A stretch of DNA of 64,000 nt from assembly GCA_037446555.1 (NCBI GenBank), contig JBBIIK010000004.1, forward strand, positions 124,001-188,000, in the 5' to 3' direction. Origin of the DNA: JANWVO01 sp037446555. Its GTDB lineage: Bacteria; Acidobacteriota; Terriglobia; Bryobacterales; Bryobacteraceae. The number at the start of each line of letters is the position of its first letter. Within the stretch, counting starts at the first letter, position 1. The notes under the pieces were generated by a model. The model was not told the origin of the DNA, ran no database searches, and saw nothing but the letters and a program-made list of their open reading frames with translations. Positions 17,533 to 25,151 of the stretch are shown here, in pieces. The position numbers and the translations under genes are program-made.

Positions 17533-18747
17533 ATGGCTCTGTCTCATCCTTCGCGCCGCACGCTTCTCCGGGGCGCCGCCCACGCTCCCGTCGCCTGGAC
17601 CGCTCTCTCCTACTCGCGAATCCTCGGCGCCAACGACCGGTTCAACCTCGGCCTCATCGGCTCTGGCGAACGCGGACGCCACGTCATGGGCTTGTTCCAG
17701 AAGGCTGGCCGCGTCCAGGTCACCGCCGTCTGTGACGTCTATGCGGCGATGATCGACAAGGCAAAGTCGCTTGCGCCAGAGGCCAAGGGCTATTCCGATC
17801 ATCGGAAGCTGCTCGAGCAGAAGGATGTCGACATCGTCCTCAACGGCACGCCGGATCACTGGCACGCCGCCACCACCATCGACGCGCTGAACGCGGGCAA
17901 GGATGTCTACGTCGAGAAGCCGCTGACGCTGCGCATTGAAGAAGGTCCGGCCATTGTCAAGGCCGCCCGTGTCAACGAGCGGGTATGCCAGGTAGGGCTT
18001 CAGCAGCGCTCCGGCGCCCATTACATCGAGGCCAAGCAGAAATACATCGACTCGGGCGAGCTGGGAAAGATCATGCTGGTCCGCACCTGGTGGCACGGCA
18101 ACATGTACCACCTGCGCCGCGCGCCCGCCTCGCTGGCCGAGAAGCCTTCCAACCTCGACTGGGCGCGCTTTCTCGGCCCCGTCTCCTGGCGCGAATGGGG
18201 TCCGCAGCAGTTTTGGAACTGGCGCGCCTATCTCGACTTTGGCGGCGGCCAGGTGACCGACCTGTTCACCCACTGGATCGACGTCGTCCACATGTTCATG
18301 GGCAACGATTCGCCGACGTCGGGCGTCGCCGCAGGCGGCGTTTACAACTACAAGGACGGGCGCACCGCTCCCGACACGATCAACGTCCTGCTCGAGTACG
18401 GCGGGCAGTACACGGTGGCGTTCGAGGCCACCCTCGCCCCCGGCATCCGCGGCTACGGAATCGAGTTCTGCGGCACCAAAGGCAAGCTCTTCATCGATCG
18501 TTCGCGCTATGAATACCTGCCCGTGGGACGAGGCGCCAAACCCATCGAGGTGAGGGGGCCGGACTACGACTTCACCCTCGACCACGTGAAGAACTTCCTT
18601 GACTGCTGCGTCTCCCGCAAGCGGCCCAACTGCGATGTCTACGATGGCCACCGCTCGGCCATGGCCTCGCATCTCGGCAACATCAGCTACGTCCAGAAGC
18701 GCCGGCTCAACTTCGACCCGCAGCGCGAAGAGATCCTGCCGCTCTGA
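17533..18747 (+). CDS. Gfo/Idh/MocA family oxidoreductase with twin-arginine signal
   Basis: 404 residues. Tat signal SRRTLLRGAAHAP at 7-19, Rossmann GLIGSGERGRH near 39-49, NGTPDHWHA and YVEKPLT (catalytic-site Lys) in the N domain, then the second domain with WWHGNMYHLRRAP and HWIDVVHMFMG. Family members oxidise or reduce sugars with bound NAD(P); the substrate is unknown. It stands alone between the two-component pair and the islet at 18.75-20.4 kb. The paralogue at 8053-9309 is clearly diverged. Confidence 0.9.
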   Translation: MALSHPSRRTLLRGAAHAPVAWTALSYSRILGANDRFNLGLIGSGERGRHVMGLFQKAGRVQVTAVCDVYAAMIDKAKSLAPEAKGYSDHRKLLEQKDVDIVLNGTPDHWHAATTIDALNAGKDVYVEKPLTLRIEEGPAIVKAARVNERVCQVGLQQRSGAHYIEAKQKYIDSGELGKIMLVRTWWHGNMYHLRRAPASLAEKPSNLDWARFLGPVSWREWGPQQFWNWRAYLDFGGGQVTDLFTHWIDVVHMFMGNDSPTSGVAAGGVYNYKDGRTAPDTINVLLEYGGQYTVAFEATLAPGIRGYGIEFCGTKGKLFIDRSRYEYLPVGRGAKPIEVRGPDYDFTLDHVKNFLDCCVSRKRPNCDVYDGHRSAMASHLGNISYVQKRRLNFDPQREEILPL

Positions 18748-18795
18748 CGAGGGGGACAGCCTGAACTCGCACCTTCGCGAGTCCGCCACCCGCCC

Positions 18796-18847
18796 GATAG
18801 CGCCATGCGCCTTGTAGGCCTGTGCGACAAGGCGCGCTTGGCCTATC
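18796..18847. repeat. Long imperfect hairpin upstream of the DUF669-like gene
   Basis: Inner stem CGCCTTGT (18808-18815) with ACAAGGCG (18827-18834); outer stem GATAG plus GCCA pairing with TGGC plus CTATC (18796-18805 with 18838-18847), one unpaired base. A shorter hairpin ACTCGC/GCGAGT lies at 18765-18782. They may terminate the oxidoreductase gene or mark the left side of the accessory islet. Confidence 0.45.
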
Positions 18848-18853
18848 GAATTC

Positions 18854-18883
18854 TTGAGAGATGCGTTCCCCCGAGTGTACTTA
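18854..18883 (+). promoter_or_regulatory. Sigma70-like promoter for the DUF669-like gene
   Basis: TTGAGA (18854-18859), an 18-bp spacer, then TACTTA (18878-18883). Transcription would start near 18890, shortly before GAGGGAA and ATG 18903. Unlike many genes here, it shows both promoter elements and a Shine-Dalgarno. Confidence 0.5.
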
Positions 18884-18902
18884 ATCGGCGAGGGAACTCT
18901 CC

Positions 18903-19409
18903 ATGCTCTTCAACAGCCGCCATCAGGACGCCGAACCAGAGATCGACTTAAGCCGATTTGACGATGAATTTGCCCATGTGGCGCCTCCCGGCGCCGCCTC
19001 CCAGCCTGTGTACGAGGACATCCCCGACGGCTTCTACGATGCGTCTGTCGAGAGTGTCGACATCGGCCAAACGGCCAGCACCGGCAATCCGATGATCGTG
19101 TGGCGTCTGCGGATTCGGGGGCCACAGTGCGAGGGCCGGGCGGTGAGCAAGGTCCGGGTAATCACCCAGAGAACGCTCGGCTTCGTCAAGCGCGACCTGG
19201 AACAACTCGGGCTTTCGCTGAACCGGCTGAGCGACTTGCCCGCACGCCGCGACGAGATGATCGACCGCGAAGTGCGGATCTACAAGAAGTCCAGGCCGGA
19301 ACGCCGCTGGACAGAGGTTTACTTCGTCTCGGCGCGCAAGGAACCCGCGAGAGAAGCCACCCGCGGCTCCACCTGGTCTACCGGCACCGACGACGATCTC
19401 CCGTTCTGA
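18903..19409 (+). CDS. DUF669-like protein with SSB-type C-terminal tail
   Basis: 168 residues. Central segment IPDGFYDASVESV, GNPMIVWRLRIRG and LGFVKRDLEQLGL resembles phage DUF669 proteins, a probably OB-fold, DNA-metabolism-linked family. The last six residues are DDDLPF after a Ser/Thr/Gly linker, matching the acidic tip by which bacterial SSB recruits partners. A role in binding single-stranded DNA or hijacking SSB partners is therefore inferred. It has its own promoter and GAGGGAA site and lies at the left of a lower-GC islet, which suggests acquisition from phage or plasmid. No neighbouring recombinase is present. Confidence 0.65.
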   Translation: MLFNSRHQDAEPEIDLSRFDDEFAHVAPPGAASQPVYEDIPDGFYDASVESVDIGQTASTGNPMIVWRLRIRGPQCEGRAVSKVRVITQRTLGFVKRDLEQLGLSLNRLSDLPARRDEMIDREVRIYKKSRPERRWTEVYFVSARKEPAREATRGSTWSTGTDDDLPF

Positions 19410-19700
19410 AGAGCCACAGGCGCTGCCTGAGGTTGCGGGCTTCTCTCGGGCAGTCGCTCTGGGCGGCACTCGGGGCCGTCCGAGTGCCTCAGGAACGCAC
19501 CCACCGGACTGGTGGCTCGCGGACTTGGGTGCCCAAGGAAGGGCGCGCCAAGCGCCAGCCAAATCTCTACTTGCCTGTGTATTATGCCAGTACCAGCTGC
19601 ATCCAGGCAGGCGGGTTGTGTGCGACATTAAAGTCTCTCCACCGGGCAACTTTTCCGTTGACGAGTTACAGGTCTGAAATGCAATAATAGAATCAAGCAT
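19410..19700. other. Non-coding stretch, AT-rich towards its right end
   Basis: No gene recognised. Base composition falls towards 19560-19700, unlike the rest of the window. TTGACG at 19658 and TAATAG at 19685 are promoter-like but 21 bp apart, too wide for a confident call; they would drive the structured element at 19701. Confidence 0.5.
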
Positions 19701-19806
19701 AAGTCGTCATCGACTTAATTGCATCCCCGCGAGGAGGCCCAGCTCCTCGCAAGCCCCTCTGATAGGAGGCCGTGAGGTGCCCAGCCACACGGCCTCATCA
19801 CTTTTT
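19701..19806 (+). ncRNA. Three-stem structured element, copy A
   Basis: Stem 0: AAGTCG-TCAT-CGACTT (19701-19716). Stem 1: GCGAGGAG (19729-19736) with CTCCTCGC (19743-19750), loop GCCCAG. Single-stranded AAGCCCCTCTGA (19751-19762). Stem 2: GAGGCCGTG (19766-19774) with CACGGCCTC (19788-19796), 13-nt loop ending CCCAGCCA. Then ATCACTTTTT, so stem 2 could serve as an intrinsic terminator on the plus strand. A second copy lies at 19980-20072 with compensatory changes in stems 1 and 2, strong evidence for selected structure. No Rfam family is recognised; RNA versus folded-DNA function is open. Confidence 0.6.
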
Positions 19807-19839
19807 GGGCGACCAGATTCTAACCTTTCCTCAAGGTGC

Positions 19840-19884
19840 GGATTGTCACCCAAGACACCCTGCCCTTTGGTGGATTGTCACCCA
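19840..19884. repeat. Direct repeat GGATTGTCACCCA, two copies
   Basis: 13-bp identical copies at 19840-19852 and 19872-19884, start to start 32 bp (about three helical turns). In each, an upstream GGTG pairs with the CACC inside the repeat. They lie between the two structured elements. This could be an iteron-like protein-binding site or the remains of a transposon end (IS21-type ends carry similar GGGTGACA repeats); neither is proven. Confidence 0.5.
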
Positions 19885-19979
19885 TCGCTCCTGGTGGCAC
19901 GCTTCAGATCTGTCCGCAGCACGTTGATAATCCGTCGAAACGCATTTGGCGGCCGAATTGCCGGTGAAAGGGCAACAAG

Positions 19980-20072
19980 CAGTCGTCATCGACTCTTACA
20001 TCCCTCGAGGTGACCCAGCACCTCGTGAAGCCCCTCTGACGAAGGCCCTGCGGCTCCCCGCCACAGGGCCTT
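19980..20072 (+). ncRNA. Three-stem structured element, copy B
   Basis: Stem 0: AGTCG-TCAT-CGACT (19981-19994). Stem 1: CGAGGTG (20006-20012) with CACCTCG (20019-20025), loop ACCCAG. The strand AAGCCCCTCTGA (20028-20039) is identical to copy A. Stem 2: AAGGCCCTG (20042-20050) with CAGGGCCTT (20064-20072), 13-nt loop ending CCCGCCA. Compared with copy A, one A-U pair becomes U-A in stem 1, and G-C becomes A-U and C-G in stem 2. No U-tract follows. It ends 72 nt before the small secreted protein at 20145 and could lie in its leader. Confidence 0.6.
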
Positions 20073-20144
20073 CCCTCCATCAGGGCGCCCCGCCAACGCA
20101 ACGCCTCTCCACCCGCGACCGTGTTCATCGAAGGGTCCAGACCC

Positions 20145-20414
20145 ATGTCTGCTCTCTGCCGCCGCCTCCTCCTTTGCCTGCCGTTCTTGGCCTTGCCGCC
20201 CGCTTTCGCCGGCTCCCGCGCCGAACTCCGCGATCGGAACGGCCGTCTGCTGGGCTGGACCGCTTCGCGTTCCGGTGGCGTCCTTGAAGCCCTCGACCGG
20301 AATGGCCGCCTGCTGGGCACATACGATCAGCGCACTAACCAGACCCGCGACGAGAACGGGCGCCTCCTGTACCACGGAGACGCTCTCTCCGCCCTCATCC
20401 TCTGCCACGGTTGA
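20145..20414 (+). CDS. Small secreted protein with DRNGRLLG repeats
   Basis: 89 residues. Signal peptide with LLLCLPFLALPPAFAG, cleavage near residue 22, then three copies of a short motif: LRDRNGRLLG (28-37), LDRNGRLLG (50-58) and DENGRLL (69-75). The repeat resembles beta-hairpin repeats of secreted bacterial proteins, but no named family is recognised. GTG at 20121 is an alternative start; ATG 20145 gives the better signal peptide. It follows structured element B and ends 12 bp from the convergent GH95 gene. Confidence 0.65.
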   Translation: MSALCRRLLLCLPFLALPPAFAGSRAELRDRNGRLLGWTASRSGGVLEALDRNGRLLGTYDQRTNQTRDENGRLLYHGDALSALILCHG

Positions 20415-20425
20415 TCCGCAATCCC

Positions 20426-22822
20426 TCAGGCGGGCCGGATTTCGTATACACCGTTGACCGCCGTGTTGAAGACCTTCAACCCGTCTTTCTCCTTTACTGC
20501 CACCGGGCGCCCTTGTCGCCGGATCTCCACCTTGCCGTCCCAACGCAGGCGCACCGGGTTGCCGCGGATCGAACGGATCCGTGCCACCTCCAGCCGCCCG
20601 CCGCGCCACTCCATCGCCACCTCGAAGCCGCCCCGCGCCCGCAGCCCCTCTACCCGTCCCGCGCGCCATGCCTGCGGCAACGCCGGCAACAGCCGCAGCT
20701 CGCCACGGTGACTCTGAACCAACATCTCGGCGATCCCTGCCACGCCCCCGAAGTTCCCGTCAATCTGGAACGGCGGGTGGGTGTCGAACATGTTCTTCAG
20801 TGTGCAGGTCTGCAGCAGGATCCGCCATAGCCGGTACGCCCGCTCCCCGTCGCCCAGCCGCGCCCAGAAATTCATCTTCCACGCCGTGGACCATCCGGTC
20901 GAACGGTCCCCGCGCGCCTCCAGCGTCTTCCTCGCCGCCGCCGCCAGTTCGGGCGTGGCATGAAGATCGATCAGCTCTGCCGGATGCAGTGCATACAGAT
21001 GGGACACGTGCCGGTGCTGCGGCTCCGGCTCGTCATAATCCTCGATCCACTCCATCAACCGCCCTGTGCGCGAGCTCACCCGCAACTCCGGCAGACGCGC
21101 TGCAGCCTCCCGGCACCTGCGCCGGAAGTCCTCGTCCCGGCCCATCTCCTCGGCGGCCCGGGCCGCGTTCATCAGCAAGTCCCTGCATATGGCGATGTCC
21201 ATCGTCGCCGCATACGTGAACATCGCCTCCGTGCCGTCCGCCTTGCGGAACCGGTTCTCCGGCGAATGCGAGGGCGCGGTCACCAGCTTGCCCGCGGCCG
21301 CGGCTCCCTCCGGCGCTTCCACCAGAAAGTCCAGCACGAATTCCGCTGCCCCTTTCAGCAGCCCGTAGCCGCGCCTGTCCAGGAATCCCCGGTCTCCAGT
21401 GAACAGGTAGTGTTCCCACACATGGCGCGCCAGCCAGGCCGCGCCCATCGGCCAAACGCCCCAGATGCCGTCGGCCGGGGCGGTGTAGCCAAACGGGTCT
21501 GTCAGATGGTGGACCACCCACCCGCGCGCCCCGTACATCGCCCGCGCCGTCCTGGATCCTGGTCCGCTCAACATCTGCATGAAATCGAACAGCGCCTCCT
21601 CGCACTCTGCGAGGTTCGTGACACACGCCGGCCAGTAATTCATCTGCAGGTTGATATTCGTGTGGAAATCCGAGTTCCACGGCGCCTTCATGTGCTCGTT
21701 CCAGATCCCCTGCAAATTCGCCGGCAGGCATCCCGGACGCGAACTCCCCAGAAGCAGATACCGGCCGTACTGGAAATACAGCGCCGCCAACCCTTCGTCT
21801 CCGGCGCCCTGCTTCGCCCGCGCCAGCCGGACATCGGTCGGCAGGCGCTCCGCCTCCGCGTCTGCGGGCAACTCGAGACGAACGCGGTCGAAGTATGTTC
21901 GGTGATCTCCTTCATGTCTTTGCTTCAGCTCGCTGTATGGGCGGCGCGCTGCCTTCAGGGTTCCGGCAACCTGCACCCCCGGGGCGCGCCCGCGGTAGTT
22001 GGTCGCCGCCGCCAGGCGCAGCACAGCCTCCTTCGTTCCTTCGATCACAATCTCTTGTCCTTGCGCCGCCACCCTTCCGCCGCTCGCCTCCACTTCCACG
22101 CGCGCCTCGAACTCGACTCCCTCCCCGTTGACGCGCCCCCGCATCACCAGGGTGTCGCTCCTCCCCGGATCGGGTGCCACCATCGCATGCCCGCTTCGCG
22201 TCAGCCTCACGCGCGCGGCAAGCTCCGCCTCGCTCGAAAGACGCACCACCAACACCTGGTCCGGCGCCGAAGCAAACACCTCGCGCCTCACCAGTGCGCC
22301 CGCGCAGCGGAATTCCGTAACCGACGTCGCCGTGCGCAGGTCCAGCCACCGGCGGTAACCGGCTGCCTCATCGACGCCGGGCAGCTCGATCCACAGATCC
22401 CCCAAAGGCTGGTAAGACTCCACATGAGGCGGCACTCCGAGCATCGCCTTCTCCGCCAGCCGCGTGGCTTCCAGCTCCTTGCCCTCGAACAGCAACCGCC
22501 GCACCTCAGGCAACGCCTTCAACGCCGCCGGGTTGTTGGCATCCACTGGCTTGCCTGCCCAAACCGACTCCTCGTTCAGTTGCAGCTTTTCCAGTTCCAC
22601 GCCGCCGAACACCATCGCTCCCAGCCGCCCGTTGCCTACCGGCAGCGCCTCGTCCCACTGCGACGCCGGCTGCCGGTACCACAGCTTCCATTCCGCCTCC
22701 GGCGCCGCCGCTTCACCGGCCAGGCGTGCCTTCCAGGCGAACGTGGACGGCTTGCCCCACTGAAATCCGTACAGCGCGCCGCTTGCCCATCCTGCCAGCC
22801 ACGCTCTCCGGTCGATCTTCAT
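20426..22822 (-). CDS. Glycoside hydrolase family 95 (alpha-L-fucosidase type)
   Basis: 798 residues, exported (MKIDRRAWLAG, twin-arginine-like). N-terminal beta domain with ALPVGNGRLGAMVFGG and QLNEESVWAG, a linker, an (alpha/alpha)6 barrel and a C-terminal beta domain. Catalytic-centre motifs of GH95 are present: HTNINLQMNYW (Asn389, Asn391), HVWEHY (Glu470, general acid by homology) and IDGNFGG. GH95 enzymes hydrolyse alpha-1,2-fucosyl or galactosyl linkages by inversion. AAAGGAGG precedes the start. No transporter or regulator of a polysaccharide locus adjoins it. Confidence 0.93.
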   Translation of the reverse strand: MKIDRRAWLAGWASGALYGFQWGKPSTFAWKARLAGEAAAPEAEWKLWYRQPASQWDEALPVGNGRLGAMVFGGVELEKLQLNEESVWAGKPVDANNPAALKALPEVRRLLFEGKELEATRLAEKAMLGVPPHVESYQPLGDLWIELPGVDEAAGYRRWLDLRTATSVTEFRCAGALVRREVFASAPDQVLVVRLSSEAELAARVRLTRSGHAMVAPDPGRSDTLVMRGRVNGEGVEFEARVEVEASGGRVAAQGQEIVIEGTKEAVLRLAAATNYRGRAPGVQVAGTLKAARRPYSELKQRHEGDHRTYFDRVRLELPADAEAERLPTDVRLARAKQGAGDEGLAALYFQYGRYLLLGSSRPGCLPANLQGIWNEHMKAPWNSDFHTNINLQMNYWPACVTNLAECEEALFDFMQMLSGPGSRTARAMYGARGWVVHHLTDPFGYTAPADGIWGVWPMGAAWLARHVWEHYLFTGDRGFLDRRGYGLLKGAAEFVLDFLVEAPEGAAAAGKLVTAPSHSPENRFRKADGTEAMFTYAATMDIAICRDLLMNAARAAEEMGRDEDFRRRCREAAARLPELRVSSRTGRLMEWIEDYDEPEPQHRHVSHLYALHPAELIDLHATPELAAAARKTLEARGDRSTGWSTAWKMNFWARLGDGERAYRLWRILLQTCTLKNMFDTHPPFQIDGNFGGVAGIAEMLVQSHRGELRLLPALPQAWRAGRVEGLRARGGFEVAMEWRGGRLEVARIRSIRGNPVRLRWDGKVEIRRQGRPVAVKEKDGLKVFNTAVNGVYEIRPA

Positions 22823-22938
22823 TTCGCCTCCTTTGCCGCTTCAGCACCACGATAGCGGCTTCCCGGCGCCGTGTGCGCCCCGTCCACACATGCTACATTC
22901 CCACGCGCTTTTGTTACACAATACGGCGAGAGCCGCAC

Positions 22939-24183
22939 ATGCAATCTCTTCAGCACGAATGGGTGGCCATGGCAGAGTGCCTCCTCATCGGCCTCATCGT
23001 CGGCATCGAGCGGGAATCGGACACGGAGGAACGGCACGCCGGGCTCCGCGACTTCGTCAGCGTCGGCCTTGCCGGCGGCCTTTGCGGCCTCCTCGGTCTT
23101 GCTTGGCTGACCGCTGCCGCCCTTGCCGCCCTCACCGCCATGCTCGTCATCTTCAGGCTTCAGAACCCGCAGCGCACGGGCATCACCACCGAGCTCGCCT
23201 CCGTCGTCACGTTCCTGCTCTGCGTCCTCGCATCCACGCGAGGACTCGCAATGGGAGCTCCCCTGGCCATTGCCCTCACGGTGATCCTGGCCCTGTTTCT
23301 CGACGCCCGCGAGCCCCTCCGCCGGCTGGCCCGTGAAACGCTCACCGACAAAGAGTACTGGGACACCCTCCGCTTCCTCGCCGTCATCTTCGTGATTCTG
23401 CCGATCCTCCCCAACCAGGACTTTGGTCCCTTCGCGGGCTTCAACCCCTACCGCACCTGGGTCTTCGTGATCCTCGTCTCCGGCATCAATTTCCTCGGAT
23501 ACTTTTTCCAGAAATTCCTCGGCGCCCGCCGCAGCCTCGCCCTCACGGCCATCGCCGGCGGTATCGGATCCTCCACCGCGTCCACGATTGCATTCGCCAG
23601 GCAATCCGCAGCCGATCCGGCGCGCCTCCGCGATTGGGCATTTGCCGCCGTCCTGGCGAACGTCATCGTCAACTTGCGTGTAGCCGCCATCCTCTGGCTC
23701 GCCGGCGGCCCTTTGCTGGCGGCTTCGCTCCAGGTGCTGCTCCTGATGACGGTGCTCGGCGGCGCCTATGCCTGGTTTCTGAGGCCTTCCGGCTCCCCAG
23801 CCGGCTCCGTTTCTCCGCCCGCGCTCGGCAATCCCCTACGCCTGGTTTCCGCCATCAAGTTCGGGCTGCTGTTTGCCGCCGTGCGATTCGTGGCCCGCGC
23901 CGCGGCCGCAGTCTACGGCAGCTCCGGCATGCTCGCCGGCAGCGCCGTGGGTGGCTCCGTCGACGTGGACGCCATCGTTTTCTCTCTCGCGGGCATGCTG
24001 CGCGAGGCGCAGATCCCGGCGGAGATCGCGCTCTGGGGCATCCTGGTTTCGCTTGCCGCCAATGCCGTGCTCAAGTCCGCCCTTGCGGCGTCGATCGGCG
24101 GCGCCCGCTTCGCCCGCCTCCTCAGCGGGGCGTTCGTGGCGATGTTTCCGGCCGCATGGATCTGGACAATAATGCGGGCCTGA
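22939..24183 (+). CDS. MgtC/SapB-DUF4010 membrane protein
   Basis: 414 residues, about ten hydrophobic helices. An N-terminal MgtC-like domain (ECLLIGLIVGIERE, then GLRDFVSVGLAGGL) is followed by a DUF4010 domain (GIGSSTASTIAFARQS; GGSVDVDAIVFSLAG). Proteins of this kind are thought to be inner-membrane transporters or regulators of divalent cations; substrate unproven. ATG 22939 is the first start giving the canonical MgtC N-terminus. Its last 62 bp overlap the convergent ribF gene, so the two C-termini are encoded on opposite strands of the same DNA. Confidence 0.88.
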   Translation: MQSLQHEWVAMAECLLIGLIVGIERESDTEERHAGLRDFVSVGLAGGLCGLLGLAWLTAAALAALTAMLVIFRLQNPQRTGITTELASVVTFLLCVLASTRGLAMGAPLAIALTVILALFLDAREPLRRLARETLTDKEYWDTLRFLAVIFVILPILPNQDFGPFAGFNPYRTWVFVILVSGINFLGYFFQKFLGARRSLALTAIAGGIGSSTASTIAFARQSAADPARLRDWAFAAVLANVIVNLRVAAILWLAGGPLLAASLQVLLLMTVLGGAYAWFLRPSGSPAGSVSPPALGNPLRLVSAIKFGLLFAAVRFVARAAAAVYGSSGMLAGSAVGGSVDVDAIVFSLAGMLREAQIPAEIALWGILVSLAANAVLKSALAASIGGARFARLLSGAFVAMFPAAWIWTIMRA

Positions 24184-25144
24184 AACGCTCCAGCCGAGCG
24201 AAAAATACGCGGGCTTTCCCTACGTCTTTTCCGATCTGTTCCCTCAGTTCCGCGGCGGACCTGAACTTCTTCTCGGGGCGCAATCTTCGCAGAAACTCGA
24301 CCCGAATTCTCCGGGGTGCCGGCCCATTCAGCGGCTCGAGCAGGAATGTTTCGATCGTCAGGTGACGCCCGTCGAACGTCGGGCGATAGCCGATATTGGT
24401 GACCGATGTCCAATGCCGGTCCGCGTCCAGGTCCTCCGTCCTCGTTACATATACCCCGCTTTGCGGGAGCGCCGACGTCGAATCCTCAAGCGACGACGTC
24501 TCCAGGTTCAGCGTGGGCACCACCTCGCGCGCCCCGCGCCCCGCACCTGACACCACGTTGCCAGCAATGGAATAGGGCCTCTCCAGCAGCCGGCTCGCCC
24601 GGGACACGTTGCCCTCCGCCAGCAGCCGCCGGATCTCGGAAGAAGACACGCGGACCCCCCGCCGCTCCAGAAGCGGCACGATCTCCGCCCGCACTCCATC
24701 CCGCTGCGCCAGCCTTTTCAGGTCCGCGGTGCTCCCTGCCTGCAAGTGGCCGAACCGGAAATTCTCTCCCACCACCACCGCCCTTGCCCCCAGAGCCTCC
24801 CGCAGCACCTGCCGGAAGAACCCATCCGGCGAAAGATGCGAGAGTGTCTCGTCGAACGGCATGATCAGCACCTGTTCGATCCCCTCGGCTGCCATCAGCG
24901 CGCAGCGCTCGTCCGGCGTGGAGAGCAGCCGCGGCACCCGTTCGGGCGCCACCACCGTCGACGGGTGCGGGTGGAACGTCAGGGCGGAAGGCTTTGCCCC
25001 CAGCTCCCGGCCCAGCGCCGCCGTTCTGCGCATCAGTTCGCGGTGTCCCGCATGCACCCCGTCGAAGTTCCCGATCGTCACCGCCGATGGCGCAAAGCCC
25101 TGCCTCGCCTCGTCGAGAGACCGGAAGATGCGCAGGCGTGACAC
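24122..25144 (-). CDS. ribF: Bifunctional riboflavin kinase/FAD synthetase
   Basis: Phosphorylates riboflavin to FMN and adenylylates FMN to FAD. 340 residues: nucleotidyltransferase domain with TIGNFDGVHAGH (23-34), HPHP and SSSEIRRLLAEG; riboflavin kinase domain with GAGRGAREVVPTLNL, NIGYRPTF and IETFLL. Start is GTG 25144 after GAAGGAG. About 20 C-terminal residues extend past the usual end and overlap the MgtC-type gene. It lies 7 bp after the MBL hydrolase gene, probably one transcript. Confidence 0.95.
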   Translation of the reverse strand: MSRLRIFRSLDEARQGFAPSAVTIGNFDGVHAGHRELMRRTAALGRELGAKPSALTFHPHPSTVVAPERVPRLLSTPDERCALMAAEGIEQVLIMPFDETLSHLSPDGFFRQVLREALGARAVVVGENFRFGHLQAGSTADLKRLAQRDGVRAEIVPLLERRGVRVSSSEIRRLLAEGNVSRASRLLERPYSIAGNVVSGAGRGAREVVPTLNLETSSLEDSTSALPQSGVYVTRTEDLDADRHWTSVTNIGYRPTFDGRHLTIETFLLEPLNGPAPRRIRVEFLRRLRPEKKFRSAAELREQIGKDVGKARVFFARLERFRPALLSRSMRPETSPRTPR

Positions 25145-25151
25145 GGCTCCT

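Noticed and set aside
19540..19700. Possible tRNA or small gene in the AT-rich stretch
   Set aside because: No cloverleaf, anticodon arm or CCA end could be drawn and no open frame has a credible start.
19751..20042. CUGACGA in copy B suggested a hammerhead ribozyme core
   Set aside because: Copy A reads CUGAUAG, and neither copy has GAAA after stem II, so the catalytic core is not met.
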